Source: Bordetella genomosp. 5
GTDB lineage: Bacteria; Pseudomonadota; Gammaproteobacteria; Burkholderiales; Burkholderiaceae_B
Direction: 5' to 3'
Assembly: GCF_002261475.1 (NCBI RefSeq)
Contig: NZ_NEVN01000008.1
Span: 124,001-188,000, forward strand
Length of the DNA: 64,000 nt
Shown here: positions 47,135 through 56,563 of the stretch, one piece after another
Numbering within the stretch: the first letter of the stretch is position 1
Layout of the letters: every line of letters starts with the position of its first letter
The notes under the pieces: generated by a model
What the model saw: only the letters and a program-made list of their open reading frames with translations
Database searches by the model: none
What the model was told of the DNA's origin: nothing
Program-made: the position numbers and the translations under genes

Positions 47135-49720
47135 TCAGTATTGATAGGTGAGCGACAGACGCACGCTGCGTCCGGGCTCGGTGTACCAATCCACCGGCCG
47201 CGGGATCGCCACGGCGCCGGCCGTGGGCACGTTGATCGCTTCCCAGTACTTCTTGTCGAACAGGTTATAGACGCCGAGCTGAACTTGCACGCCCTTCACG
47301 GCCGCCGGGCGCCAGTAGCCCGACAGATCGACGATGCCATAGCCGGGCGCCTGGAAGTCGGGATTGGGCGCGGCGGCCGAGTTGCCGTCGTACTGGACCT
47401 TGCTGCGGCTGGCGGCCGCGGTCAGCATGGCGTCCACGCCCCACTGCTCGCGTTCATAGCCCAAGCCCACGATGCCTTTCACGGACGGCACCGAGTTCAG
47501 GTACTGGCCGGTGACCTGGTCTTTGCCCACCGCCCATGCCACGGAACCCCACGTGCGCCAGCCCGGCGCGAAGCGCCATTGTCCGGCGGCTTCGGCGCCG
47601 TAGATGCGCACACGCGCGCGGTTCACGGCGCCCGTCACGCCCAGCGGATACGCGCTCCAGCCCGGCTGCCACTGCGGCGAGCTCGCATTGAGCGGCACCT
47701 GTTTGTCGATGAAGTTCTGATAGCGGTTGTCGAAGAACGACAGCGAGCCGCCCAGCGTATCGTCGCCGAACTTGCCACCGAGCTCCCAGCCCTTGCTGGT
47801 CTCGGGCTTCAGGTAGGGGTTGCCGACGCGCAGGTACGTGCCCGCGCCGCCGTAGTTGGTGTAGAGCTCGCTGGCCGACGGCGCGCGGTAGGCATAGCCG
47901 TATTGCGCGTACAGGGTCACGTTTTCCGCGGCCTTCCACGAGCCCAGCAGCTTCGGCGAGAAGCGGCCGCCCGACGAGGACGGCGGCAGACCGCCGGCCG
48001 AATTACCGTTGCTATCGTAAGCCGCGGTGTTCTGCGGCTTCTGCTCGTAGTGGTCGTAGCGCAAGGCGGGCGTGAGCGTGTAGCGTCCGTCGGCAAAGCC
48101 GAATTCGTCCTGCACCCACAGGGCGAACTGGCTGCCCTTGACCCGGGGCATGTCGGCCTGGTTGGTGTGCAGCATGTCGCAGGAGCGCGGACCGAACGGC
48201 GCGGGCAATCCCGGCGCGATCGTGGGGCAGTTGTCGTAGCCGCCCGAATACTGCTCCGTGCGGTTGCCAACCCACTCGCCGCCCACGGTCCAGAGCTGCG
48301 ACACCGCGCCGTCGAACCGGCGCTGCGCCTGGCCACTCACGCCGAAGAGCGACTCCTGGATGGAGTTGCTGCGGCCGTAGTCGCCCGAAGGGAAGCCGTA
48401 GCGGAAGGGGTCGCGCGGAATGATGGAGGCGCGGGCATCGCGACTGCGCACGCCTTCCAGCGAGTTCTCGAGCGTCATGCGCTGCCAGTACACGACGGCG
48501 CTGGCACGATCGACCAGACCGCCGGACGACGGCGCCACGTACGAGTAATCGGCCGACACGCGCTCGCGCTTGGTGGTCTTGATCGTGCTGTTCTGACCGA
48601 TCAGGTAGCTCGTGCCCGGGCCCTGCTCCCACATGCTGTCCATGTCGGCGTGGCGCTTGAAGTATTCGCCCGTGATGCCGAACTTGTGGCCACCGTCGAC
48701 CTTCTGCTGCAGCTTCAGCAGGAAGTTCTGCTGGAGATAATTTTCGGGTGTGGGCTCGCTGCGCGCGGCGCCGTAGCCGCCCTGGTCGCCGCGATTGTCG
48801 AGCGCATGGCCGCGGCGCATGCCCGCCTGCAACAGCCACGAGGTGTTTTCCTGCACCCGGCCCGCGAGCGCGGCATTCGCGCCCCAACTGCTGTCGGCGC
48901 TGTCGTAGTCGGTCTTGGTCAGCGCGCCGAAGTTGCGGTCGCCGCTCAGCAGGTCGCCCGGCTCGAGCGTGCTCAGATTGGCCGCGCCGCCCAGCGCGCC
49001 CGAACCGGCGCTGGCCGAATCGGAGCCGCGCACGATATCGAGCCGCGACAGGGAATTGAAGTCGATCGTGTCCAGGCCGCCCTTCACGCCACGCGCGCCG
49101 TCATCCAGAAACGGCACGCGGATCCCGTCGATGCGAGTGACCACGCGGTTCTCGTCCAGACCGCGGATGTTGATGCTGTTGTTCTGCCGATTGAACGACA
49201 CGCCCGGGTCCAGGCGCTTGCCCACGTCGCTCCAGCTGCGCGCCTGCACGCCATCGAGCTGGCGGCGCGTGGTGGTGCTCACCCAGGCCGGCTCCGCGCG
49301 CGGCGTGGCCCCTTCCACCATGACCGGCGCGAGCTGCGTCACGGCGTCCTGCGGCTGAACCACATACGTGCCATCGCCCTGCGGCCGCGCCGAGAGGCTG
49401 CTGCCCGCAAGCAGACGACGCAGCCCTTCGGCCACATCGTAGCTGCCCGACAGACCCGCGCTGCGGCGCCCCGCCACGCTCTCGGGCTGATACAGCACCG
49501 TCACGCCGGCCGTGTCGGCAAAGCGCGCGAGCGCTTCGGCAAGATCGCCCGCGGGAATCTGGAAGCTGCGGCTGGCGGCCGAAGCGCTGGACTGCGCCGC
49601 GGCCGGCGTGCCGAACACCAGCAGCGGCGCGGCGAATGCCACCGCGCACAAGGCGGCGCCGAGTGCCTGAGGCAGCGCGCGGCGCGCGCCAGGAGAGACA
49701 GGATGACGTGCGTGAGCCAT
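47135..49720 (-). CDS. bhuR: TonB-dependent heme receptor with signalling domain
   Basis: An 861-residue outer-membrane receptor. After the signal peptide an STN signalling domain (about residues 50-120, SFQIPAGDLAEALARFADTAGVTVLY) allows it to contact the anti-sigma factor HurR. The plug and 22-strand barrel follow; the heme-receptor boxes appear as YRAPSASELY near 628 and NPYLKPETSKGWELG near 650. The chosen ATG gives a normal signal peptide; a TTG six codons upstream is the alternative. It is transcribed after hurR and presumably activated by HurI when heme is present. Confidence 0.92.
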   Translation of the reverse strand: MAHARHPVSPGARRALPQALGAALCAVAFAAPLLVFGTPAAAQSSASAASRSFQIPAGDLAEALARFADTAGVTVLYQPESVAGRRSAGLSGSYDVAEGLRRLLAGSSLSARPQGDGTYVVQPQDAVTQLAPVMVEGATPRAEPAWVSTTTRRQLDGVQARSWSDVGKRLDPGVSFNRQNNSINIRGLDENRVVTRIDGIRVPFLDDGARGVKGGLDTIDFNSLSRLDIVRGSDSASAGSGALGGAANLSTLEPGDLLSGDRNFGALTKTDYDSADSSWGANAALAGRVQENTSWLLQAGMRRGHALDNRGDQGGYGAARSEPTPENYLQQNFLLKLQQKVDGGHKFGITGEYFKRHADMDSMWEQGPGTSYLIGQNSTIKTTKRERVSADYSYVAPSSGGLVDRASAVVYWQRMTLENSLEGVRSRDARASIIPRDPFRYGFPSGDYGRSNSIQESLFGVSGQAQRRFDGAVSQLWTVGGEWVGNRTEQYSGGYDNCPTIAPGLPAPFGPRSCDMLHTNQADMPRVKGSQFALWVQDEFGFADGRYTLTPALRYDHYEQKPQNTAAYDSNGNSAGGLPPSSSGGRFSPKLLGSWKAAENVTLYAQYGYAYRAPSASELYTNYGGAGTYLRVGNPYLKPETSKGWELGGKFGDDTLGGSLSFFDNRYQNFIDKQVPLNASSPQWQPGWSAYPLGVTGAVNRARVRIYGAEAAGQWRFAPGWRTWGSVAWAVGKDQVTGQYLNSVPSVKGIVGLGYEREQWGVDAMLTAAASRSKVQYDGNSAAAPNPDFQAPGYGIVDLSGYWRPAAVKGVQVQLGVYNLFDKKYWEAINVPTAGAVAIPRPVDWYTEPGRSVRLSLTYQY

Positions 49721-49849
49721 GAGGGTCGTTCCGTTCAAAGTGAAGCCGGCAACTGAGTGCCACTACTTCCCATGACCCCCGGCGGCGGCAAACCGGACAG
49801 CATTGGCCTCATTTTTTTGTAACAGCGGCCCGCGGGCCTGACGCGGACC

Positions 49850-50845
49850 TCAGGCCGACTGCTCGCGCGGGCCCACCACCACCCAATACGCGGTGCGCGT
49901 GCGCACCTGCACGGGCAGCAGCGCCGGCAGCGCCTGCAGGATGCCGTCGATGTTGTCGAGCTGGAAGGCGCCCGACAGGCGCAGCGAGGCGACGTCGGGA
50001 TCACAGCGCAATACGCCCTGGCGATAGCGCGCGAGCTCGGTGACGAACGCGTCCAGCCGCATGTCGCGTGCATGCAGCACGCCGCGCATCCAATCGGGCG
50101 GCGTGTTGGCCGCCCCTGGCGCGAGCACATGCAGCCCGGCCGCGTCGAGCCGCGCCCTGGCCGGCGCCAGCATCCGGTGCGGCGCGACGCCCGCCATGTC
50201 GGCCAGGGCCAGCTGCACGCTGACCTCGCCCTGCATCACATCCACAAGACACTGCGCGTCGGAATGGCGCACGCTGAAATGCGCATGGCGCGCGCGCACA
50301 CTGCCCTGCCGCGTGCGCACGGCGCACGGCCCGGCCGTCTCGACGTAGATCTCGCCCGCGCGCAGTTGCACGAGCGTCTCGCCACCGAGCACCGGATCGC
50401 CGTAAGACACGTCGACCGCGGTACCCGTATTCATGTGCACGCGCGTCCCGTCGGCAAGCGTGATGGCGCGGCGCTCGCCCGCGGCCGTCCGGTATTCGGC
50501 CAGCCAGCCCTGCTCGCGCGCCGAGCGCCACCCGGCCCAGCCCAGCGGGCCGGCCGCGATCAACACGGCCATGGCCTTCAGCGCCTTGCGCCGGCTCATA
50601 TCGGGGCGGGTCAGCGCCCCGCGCGCCAGCTCCGCGGGCAATTGGCCGAACAGGGTATTGATGCGCTGGGCCCGCTGCCAGGCGTATTCGTGCATCTGGC
50701 TGCGGGCGCGCCAGCGCGCGCATTCGGCATGCGTCTCGGCATCGTGGCTGCCCTCGCCCAGGCGCATCAGCCACAGCGCGGCCTCGCGGGCGATCCGGCG
50801 ATCGATCGGATCCGCGCCCATCGCGGTATCGGACACCGGCGTCAT
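49850..50845 (-). CDS. hurR: FecR-type anti-sigma factor/regulator
   Basis: A 331-residue inner-membrane regulator. The N-terminal cytoplasmic anti-sigma segment (about 1-90) is followed by one transmembrane helix (AMAVLIAAGPLGWAGW near 95-115) and a periplasmic FecR domain (EYRTAAGERRAITLADGTRVHMNTGTAVDV near 130). It relays heme binding at BhuR to HurI. The ATG overlaps the hurI stop by four bases, so the two are made together. It lies 129 bases before bhuR; that gap contains a T-run and no gene. Confidence 0.92.
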   Translation of the reverse strand: MTPVSDTAMGADPIDRRIAREAALWLMRLGEGSHDAETHAECARWRARSQMHEYAWQRAQRINTLFGQLPAELARGALTRPDMSRRKALKAMAVLIAAGPLGWAGWRSAREQGWLAEYRTAAGERRAITLADGTRVHMNTGTAVDVSYGDPVLGGETLVQLRAGEIYVETAGPCAVRTRQGSVRARHAHFSVRHSDAQCLVDVMQGEVSVQLALADMAGVAPHRMLAPARARLDAAGLHVLAPGAANTPPDWMRGVLHARDMRLDAFVTELARYRQGVLRCDPDVASLRLSGAFQLDNIDGILQALPALLPVQVRTRTAYWVVVGPREQSA

Positions 50846-51363
50846 GGCGCGGCCAGAATGATCTGCTCGTAGGCACGCACGATGTGCCGTTGCACGGTAC
50901 GCACCGACACCTGCATGCGCTCGGCGATCTCGGCATAGGGCATCTGATCGACCTGCGCCAGCAGAAACGCCTCGCGCACGGCCGCGGGCATGGCGGCCAG
51001 CAGGCAATCAATCTCGTCGAGCGCCTCCAGAATCAGCAGCTGCTGCTCGGGTGACGGCGCCAGGGGCTCGGGCATCGTCGCCAGCGCCTCTTCGAAGGCG
51101 CGCTCGAGCGAGCGGCGGCGATACAGGTTGATGACCAGGCGGCCCGCGATCGTGACCAGATAGGCGCGCGGCTCACGCACCGCCGCCAGCTCGCGACGGT
51201 GCCGCAGCACCCGCACGAAGGTGTCCTGCACCAGGTCGGCGGCATCGAAGGTACTGTCGAGCTTGCGCCGCAGCCAGCCGTGCAGCCACCCCTGGTGTTC
51301 GGTGTAGAGATCGCGGACGGCGTCCGGGGCAGCGAGGGTAGACGGCACGATAGACCCAATCAT
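50842..51363 (-). CDS. hurI: ECF sigma factor for heme uptake
   Basis: A 173-residue extracytoplasmic-function sigma factor of the FecI type. Region 2 is seen in FDAADLVQDTFVRVLRHR and AYLVTIAGRLVINLYRR; region 4 in PYAEIAERMQVSVRTVQRHIVRAYEQ. It would direct RNA polymerase to the bhuR promoter when HurR is activated. A Fur-like palindrome lies five bases before the start, so the gene should be iron-repressed. The start lacks a clear ribosome binding site, so the N-terminus is uncertain. Confidence 0.9.
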   Translation of the reverse strand: MIGSIVPSTLAAPDAVRDLYTEHQGWLHGWLRRKLDSTFDAADLVQDTFVRVLRHRRELAAVREPRAYLVTIAGRLVINLYRRRSLERAFEEALATMPEPLAPSPEQQLLILEALDEIDCLLAAMPAAVREAFLLAQVDQMPYAEIAERMQVSVRTVQRHIVRAYEQIILAAP

Positions 51364-51367
51364 TGCA

Positions 51368-51386
51368 AATGAGATTGGCTATCATT
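51368..51386. promoter_or_regulatory. Fur-like box before hurI
   Basis: AATGAGATTGGCTATCATT has inverted ends (AATGA / TCATT, with further pairing GATA-like) of 19 bases, the Fur site length, immediately before the hurI ATG. A second perfect palindrome GATTCTTCAAGAATC lies just upstream at 51402-51416. Confidence 0.55.
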
Positions 51387-51566
51387 CTAAATAAAAATCA
51401 GGATTCTTCAAGAATCTGTAACGATTTTGTTGAGGCTTTCGTCCGAGATTTGGTTTGACACCGTCCGATTCCGCTACTCGCCGAGGTCTATGGCCCCGGC
51501 ACAGGGGCGGCGGCCGGACATTGCGTATCGTCCGAAGCCCCCGCCCTGGCTGGGCTCGCCGGCGCG

Positions 51567-53975
51567 TCAGTATTGATAACGCAGGGTCAACATCACGCTT
51601 CGCGGCTGGCCGTAATAGTTCTGCCGCGAGGCTCCGCCCAGCTTCTCGTAGTATTTGCGGTCGAACAGGTTATCGACCGTCAGCGTGCCCTCGATGTGCC
51701 GGTCGTACCGGTAGCCGATCTGCGCCGACACGAGCGCGTAGCTGCCCTGGTCCCATCGCACGTTGCCGCTCTGCAGGTAGTTGCCGCTGTTCCAACGCAC
51801 GCCCGTGCCCACGCTGAAACCCTGCAGCGCCGGTTGCGTGAAGCGGTAGCGCGTCCACAGATTGATGGCGTGGCGCGGCGTGATGGTGCTGTACGACAAG
51901 CCCTCCGTGCCCGCGGCCGCCTCCAGGTACTTGGTCTGCGTGTAAGCGTAGCCCGCCACGATGTCCCAGTTCGGCAGCGGTGAGCCGCTGATCTCGGTCT
52001 CGAAACCCTGGCTGCGCACTTTACCGGCCGCCACCGAGTACATCGGGTTATCGATATCGTTCATCGCGCGGTTGCGATCCACGATCTGGAACAGCGCGGC
52101 ATGCGCGTTGAGGCGGCCATCCATGAACGCGCCCTTCAGGCCGGTCTCGATCTGGCGCCCCACGCGCGGTGCCAGAGTATTGCCCTGCGCGTCGATGTCC
52201 GTCTGCGGCTGAAAGATGCTGGTGTAGCTCGCGTAGGCCGACAACTGCGGCGTCAGGTCGTACACCAGCCCGGCATACGGCGTGGTGCGCGCGGCGATGC
52301 GCGTCTCGGCCTGGCTGAAGTCGCCGAAATACTGGTTGGCGTTGCGCGCGTCATTCTTCCACCACGCCAGCCGGGCGCCGGCGATGACCTTCAGGTGGTC
52401 GGTAGCCTGGATGTTGGCGCGCGTATACAAACCGAACTCGCTGGTACGCCCATCGTTGCCGTTGACCTGGTCCATGTCCGGGAGCGTCATATCGATGACC
52501 GGCGCGTAGACATTGGTGGGAAACACGGTGCCGCCGCCGTAGCTGAACTGCTTGCGCGTATGGCTGTAGTCAGCGCCGACCAGCAGGCTGTGTTCGCGCC
52601 CGAAGGCCTCGATCGGCAGGTTCAGGTTGGCATCCGCACCGGTGGTTTTCCAGTGATTGCGGTACGACCATGCGATGAGATTGGTGGCGCCGGTGACGGG
52701 ATCCACCGCCCGATTCGGCCAGGTCGTCAGGCGCGTCGGCGTATCCGTGTCTCGATGGAACACGCTGGCCTTCACAATGCCGCCGCCCGCCAGCCCGTGC
52801 TCCAGGTCGGCGAACAGCTCCGTGGTTTCCTCTTCGATCCGATTCCAGGCAGCGCTCAGGTTGGTGCCGCGGCGCACGTCGAGTAGCGAGCCGTCGGCGT
52901 ACGCGGGCAGGCCGAACGCGGGCGTGCTGCGCGAGCGCTGATGCGTGAGGCCGGTGGCCAGCTTGGTGCGCGGCGTGAGATCGGCCTCGACGATACCGTA
53001 GAGCGTGGGCCGCTCCGAGCTCACGCGATCCACGAACGAACCGCGATCCTCATAAGCGGCGATGAACCGTCCACGCACCTTTCCCTCGCTGTCGAACGGC
53101 GTGCTCAGATCGGCCACCGCGCGGTAGTAATCCCACGAGCCCACACTGGCTTGCGCGCTGAAGGCGAAGTCCTGCAGGGGCCGCTTGCGCACGAGGTTCA
53201 CACTGCCGCCCGGCTCGCCTGTGCCCTGGTACAGCCCGGAGGGGCCACGCAGCACTTCGATGCGATCGTAGATGGCGAGATCGAAACCCGCCGACAGATT
53301 CCCCGCCCCCGCAGGCGTGCGCATTCCGTCGACCTGAATCGCGTCGAGCGTGTAGCCGCGCGAGATAAAGCCCGAGATATCGCCGCCGCTCGAAAGCGTC
53401 TCCACCGTGATCCCCGTCACGTTGCGCATCGCGTCCGACAGGCTGTTCAAGTTCTGGTCATCGAGCTGCTGACGCGTCACCACCGACACCGACTGCGGAA
53501 TCTCTCTGAGCGTCTGCGTGCCCTTCCCCAGCGTGACCGCATTGCTGGTGTATGACTGCGTGCCTTCGCTGGTGGCGCGCTCGCCGACGCCCATTACGGT
53601 CACGGCCTCCAGCTGCGTGACGCCGCCCGCGCTCTGCAAGGAATAGGTACCCGCGCCGCTCGGCACGGCACGATACGCCGAACCCGCGAGCAGGCGGTCG
53701 AAACCCTCCTGCACGCTCATCTGCCCGGAGATCCCCGTGCTCTGGCGGCCCGCCAGCCAGGCGGGGTCGTACACGATCTGCACCCCCGCCGCGGCGGCGT
53801 AGCGGGCAAGCACGGTATCGAGCGGGCCCGGGCCGATCGCCACGTCGTGAATCTGCGAAGCCGGCGCGGCGGTCTGTGCGCCGGCAGCGGCACTCGCCAG
53901 GGCCGAGCACCAGAGCGCCGACCAGATCAATGCCTTGCGGGATCCCCTGCCCCGCGGTGCGCGTACACGTGCCAT
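51567..53975 (-). CDS. TonB-dependent siderophore receptor with signalling domain
   Basis: An 802-residue outer-membrane receptor. The signal peptide (ALIWSALWCSALASAAAGAQ) is followed by an STN domain (about 40-115, IHDVAIGPGPLDTVLARYAAAAGVQIVYD), a plug that starts with TLREIPQSVSVVTRQQL near 155, and a beta-barrel ending in LTLRYQY. The plug sequence resembles FpvA/FoxA/FhuE-type ferric-hydroxamate or mixed-siderophore receptors. It follows its own sigma/anti-sigma pair, so it forms a second surface-signalling system beside hurIR-bhuR. The ligand cannot be told from sequence. Confidence 0.92.
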   Translation of the reverse strand: MARVRAPRGRGSRKALIWSALWCSALASAAAGAQTAAPASQIHDVAIGPGPLDTVLARYAAAAGVQIVYDPAWLAGRQSTGISGQMSVQEGFDRLLAGSAYRAVPSGAGTYSLQSAGGVTQLEAVTVMGVGERATSEGTQSYTSNAVTLGKGTQTLREIPQSVSVVTRQQLDDQNLNSLSDAMRNVTGITVETLSSGGDISGFISRGYTLDAIQVDGMRTPAGAGNLSAGFDLAIYDRIEVLRGPSGLYQGTGEPGGSVNLVRKRPLQDFAFSAQASVGSWDYYRAVADLSTPFDSEGKVRGRFIAAYEDRGSFVDRVSSERPTLYGIVEADLTPRTKLATGLTHQRSRSTPAFGLPAYADGSLLDVRRGTNLSAAWNRIEEETTELFADLEHGLAGGGIVKASVFHRDTDTPTRLTTWPNRAVDPVTGATNLIAWSYRNHWKTTGADANLNLPIEAFGREHSLLVGADYSHTRKQFSYGGGTVFPTNVYAPVIDMTLPDMDQVNGNDGRTSEFGLYTRANIQATDHLKVIAGARLAWWKNDARNANQYFGDFSQAETRIAARTTPYAGLVYDLTPQLSAYASYTSIFQPQTDIDAQGNTLAPRVGRQIETGLKGAFMDGRLNAHAALFQIVDRNRAMNDIDNPMYSVAAGKVRSQGFETEISGSPLPNWDIVAGYAYTQTKYLEAAAGTEGLSYSTITPRHAINLWTRYRFTQPALQGFSVGTGVRWNSGNYLQSGNVRWDQGSYALVSAQIGYRYDRHIEGTLTVDNLFDRKYYEKLGGASRQNYYGQPRSVMLTLRYQY

Positions 53976-54099
53976 CACTCTTTCATCCTTTCGTCGTCAA
54001 GCAAGAAGCGCCCGCATCCCCTCGATGCGGTGTCACTACCTACTCCGCACGAGAACGAAAAAGTGATCACGTCGCAGCAAAATATTTTGGCGCCACCGC

Positions 54100-55053
54100 T
54101 CAAGCGTCGGCCGGCCCCACCGACACCCAATAGCGCGTGACGCGCCGCACCGCGATCGGCAGGCGTTCGGCCAGGGCGGCCAGCGCCGCATCGGTGTCGC
54201 GCAGCGACAGCGCGCCCGACACCCGCAGCTCGGCAACGGCAGGGGCGCAGCGCAACACGCCGGGGCGGTGCCGGGCCAGCTCCGCCACCACATCGGCGAG
54301 GCGCTGATCGCGCACGACCAGCATCCCCCGCTCCCACAACGCCGCGCTGTCGTCCACCGGCGCGAGCGCGCTGGTGCCGGCAACCGTGAAACTGGCCCGT
54401 TGCCCCGCGTCGATGCGCAGCGGCGGGGCATGCACTGGACGCGCCATCACCGCGTGCTCGAACACCATCACCTGCGTACGGTCCTCGAGCAGGCGCACCG
54501 AAAAGCGCGTCCCCAATGCCTGCACCTCGCCTTGCGGCGTCTGCACCACGAAGGGCCGGTAGGCGCCCTGCGGCTTCTGGCCCGTGGTGACCAGCACCTC
54601 GCCGGCCAAAAGAACCAGCCTGCGCTCGGCGGCGCCGTAGCGCAGATCGACCGCGCTGCCACTGTTCAATACCAGCCGTGTGCCATCTTCCAGCGTGCGG
54701 CTCAGTGGCTCTCCCGCGGCGGTACGCAGATCCGCCCGCCAGGCGGGCGCCTCACGCCACACCATCCAGCCGACCGGCACGGCCACGCCCAAGCCCAGCG
54801 TGGCGCGCAGCACGGCGCGCCTGCCCTGCCGCTTGCGCGTGGCGCGCAGCACATCGTGTCCGATGCGCGCTGGCACCCCTTCGAAGGCGCCCAGCACCTG
54901 CTCCGCGCGTGCCCAAGCCCGGGCGTGCGCCTCACCCTGAGCCAGCCAGCGTTCGAATGCGCGGTGCGTGATGACATCGGCGGGCTCGTAGCGCAGCCGG
55001 ATCACCCAATCGGCCGCTTCTTCGAACAGTGGATCGTCAGGTCCAACCGTCAT
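54100..55053 (-). CDS. FecR-type anti-sigma factor of the second siderophore system
   Basis: A 317-residue membrane regulator with an N-terminal cytoplasmic anti-sigma part (1-80, EAADWVIRLRYEPADVITHRAFERWLA), a transmembrane segment (ATLGLGVAVPVGWMVW near 84-99), and a periplasmic FecR domain with DLRTAAGEPLSRTLEDGTRLVLNSGSAVDLRYG near 108. It lies between its ECF sigma gene (61 bases upstream) and its receptor (124 bases downstream), giving the order sigma-anti-sigma-receptor. Confidence 0.92.
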   Translation of the reverse strand: MTVGPDDPLFEEAADWVIRLRYEPADVITHRAFERWLAQGEAHARAWARAEQVLGAFEGVPARIGHDVLRATRKRQGRRAVLRATLGLGVAVPVGWMVWREAPAWRADLRTAAGEPLSRTLEDGTRLVLNSGSAVDLRYGAAERRLVLLAGEVLVTTGQKPQGAYRPFVVQTPQGEVQALGTRFSVRLLEDRTQVMVFEHAVMARPVHAPPLRIDAGQRASFTVAGTSALAPVDDSAALWERGMLVVRDQRLADVVAELARHRPGVLRCAPAVAELRVSGALSLRDTDAALAALAERLPIAVRRVTRYWVSVGPADA

Positions 55054-55114
55054 GGCCTGAAAACCCAGGCGGGCACAGGCAAGGCCACCGACGTCGGCGC
55101 AATCACATGGGAAG

Positions 55115-55624
55115 TCATGCGGCGGCCGTCATGCACGCCACCAACGCTTTCTGCAGGTGGCGCCGCACCGTGATGACGGGTTTGCCCGTCTGCTCGGAGA
55201 TCTGCTGCAGCGTCAGCCCGTCGAGCTGGGCCAGCAGGAACATCTCGCGGGTGGCCGCGGGCAGCCGCTGCAACATGGCGTCGATCGCCACCAGCGTCTG
55301 CACGATCATGAGACCCGTTTCGGGCGGCGGGACCTGCGGCTGCGGCAGGTGCGCGATCGCCTCAATGTAGGCCTGCTGCACCGCGCGGCGGCGCCAATGA
55401 TCGACCAGCAATCCCTTGGCAATATGCGTGATCAACGCGCGCGGCTCGTCCTGCAGTACGGGTGGACGCTGCGCGGCCATCAGCCGCACGAACGTGTCCT
55501 GCGCCAGATCGGCCGCGTCGCTGCTGTCGCCCAGCTTGCGATGGAGCCAGGTTTGCAGCCAGCCATGGTGATGGCGATACAACTGCTCGACCGCGGGGAG
55601 AGAAAGAGAGTCGGTAGATGACAA
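55115..55624 (-). CDS. ECF sigma factor of the second siderophore system
   Basis: A 169-residue FecI-type sigma factor. Region 2 is DAADLAQDTFVRLMAAQRP and LITHIAKGLLVDHWRRR; region 4 is LTLQQISEQTGKPVITVRRHLQKALVACM. The start is a TTG, supported by AGGG five bases upstream; there is no ATG that would retain region 2. It should activate the downstream receptor gene when the receptor signals through FecR. A weaker Fur-like AT-rich site lies at 55643-55671. Confidence 0.9.
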   Translation of the reverse strand: MSSTDSLSLPAVEQLYRHHHGWLQTWLHRKLGDSSDAADLAQDTFVRLMAAQRPPVLQDEPRALITHIAKGLLVDHWRRRAVQQAYIEAIAHLPQPQVPPPETGLMIVQTLVAIDAMLQRLPAATREMFLLAQLDGLTLQQISEQTGKPVITVRRHLQKALVACMTAAA

Positions 55625-55642
55625 GATGCCCTGCAGTCTACC

Positions 55643-55671
55643 GAATGCGAATAAGAAATACTATTAATTAG
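55643..55671. promoter_or_regulatory. Possible Fur site before the second ECF sigma gene
   Basis: An AT-rich run with GAATAAGAAATACTATTAAT resembles a degenerate Fur box and sits about 20-45 bases upstream of the TTG start. The palindrome is incomplete, so the call rests mainly on position and on the function of the neighbours. Confidence 0.35.
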
Positions 55672-55818
55672 AACGAAGCACCCGGTGCCACCGCGGCGCG
55701 GGCGCAACAACGGGCCGGCGGTTGCGTTGCGGCTATGTCTGCCGGGCGCCGGCCAACCCCGTGCCGGCGACGGCGCTGCACCCTGGCCCACACCGTCGCC
55801 GAGCAGGGAGACCGTCAA

Positions 55819-56271
55819 TCAGGGAGCCAGCGTCAGCTCGCCCTTCATCAGCGCCGAGTGGCCCGGGAACGTGCAGTAGAAGCTGTACTTCTGACCCGCG
55901 GCCAGCTTGGCCACATCGAACGTGGCGGTGTCTTTCTCGCCGCCGCCCAGCATCTTGGTGTGCGCGATCACGCGGGTATCGCCTTCCTTGAAATAGCCCT
56001 TGGCGGCACCGGCCGCCATGGCTTCGCCGATCACGCCCTGCATATCGGCCGTGCTCGACAGCACCCAGTTGTGGCCCATCACGTTCACCGGCAGCTTGCC
56101 CGCATGCGCCAGCGTCACCGAAAACGTCTTGCACGACTTCGGCACTTGAATGGCCTTGGTGTTGTATTGCATCTGGTCGTTGGACGAGATCTCGACCGCG
56201 CACTCATTGGCGAACGCCGGCGAGGCAAGCAGGGTCAGTGCGATCAATGCAGCATGTTTGGCGAATACCAC
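55819..56271 (-). CDS. azu: Azurin (blue copper protein)
   Basis: A 150-residue periplasmic cupredoxin with a 21-residue signal peptide. The mature 129-residue form carries the azurin copper ligands: MGHNW (His46 of mature numbering), FYCTF (Cys112), PGHS (His117) and M121 (ALMKG). An N-terminal disulfide cysteine (NECAVE) is present. Start is GTG with AGGAG six bases upstream. Azurin carries electrons to nitrite reductase or cytochrome peroxidase; no such gene is seen here. A weak Fnr/Anr-like motif occurs about 130 bases upstream. Confidence 0.96.
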   Translation of the reverse strand: MVFAKHAALIALTLLASPAFANECAVEISSNDQMQYNTKAIQVPKSCKTFSVTLAHAGKLPVNVMGHNWVLSSTADMQGVIGEAMAAGAAKGYFKEGDTRVIAHTKMLGGGEKDTATFDVAKLAAGQKYSFYCTFPGHSALMKGELTLAP

Positions 56272-56563
56272 GGAACACTCCTTCGAATTCGGTAAGCCGC
56301 GCGCACCCCGCGCGCGGCGCGCATCTCACGGTGTCCCGGCCATGACCCGGTAACCGCACGACGACGCAGACAGAGCGTACCGCTGCAGTTGAAGAATAGT
56401 GTTGATATGGGACAAGTATCGAGCACGCGCTCCGAGAACGAACACCGTTGTTCTTTCTCATCAAGAGTGGGCGCGCGCAAACGGAATGCCGATTCAAATT
56501 GCGCTTTTGCCCGCTACTCGACAGCGACCATTTATAGTCGGCACTTCTTCACGCGAGCTCGTC

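Noticed and set aside
46982-49756. 924-codon plus-strand frame across bhuR
   Set aside because: Antisense to a clear TonB receptor; the translation is Arg/His/Ala-rich without motifs.
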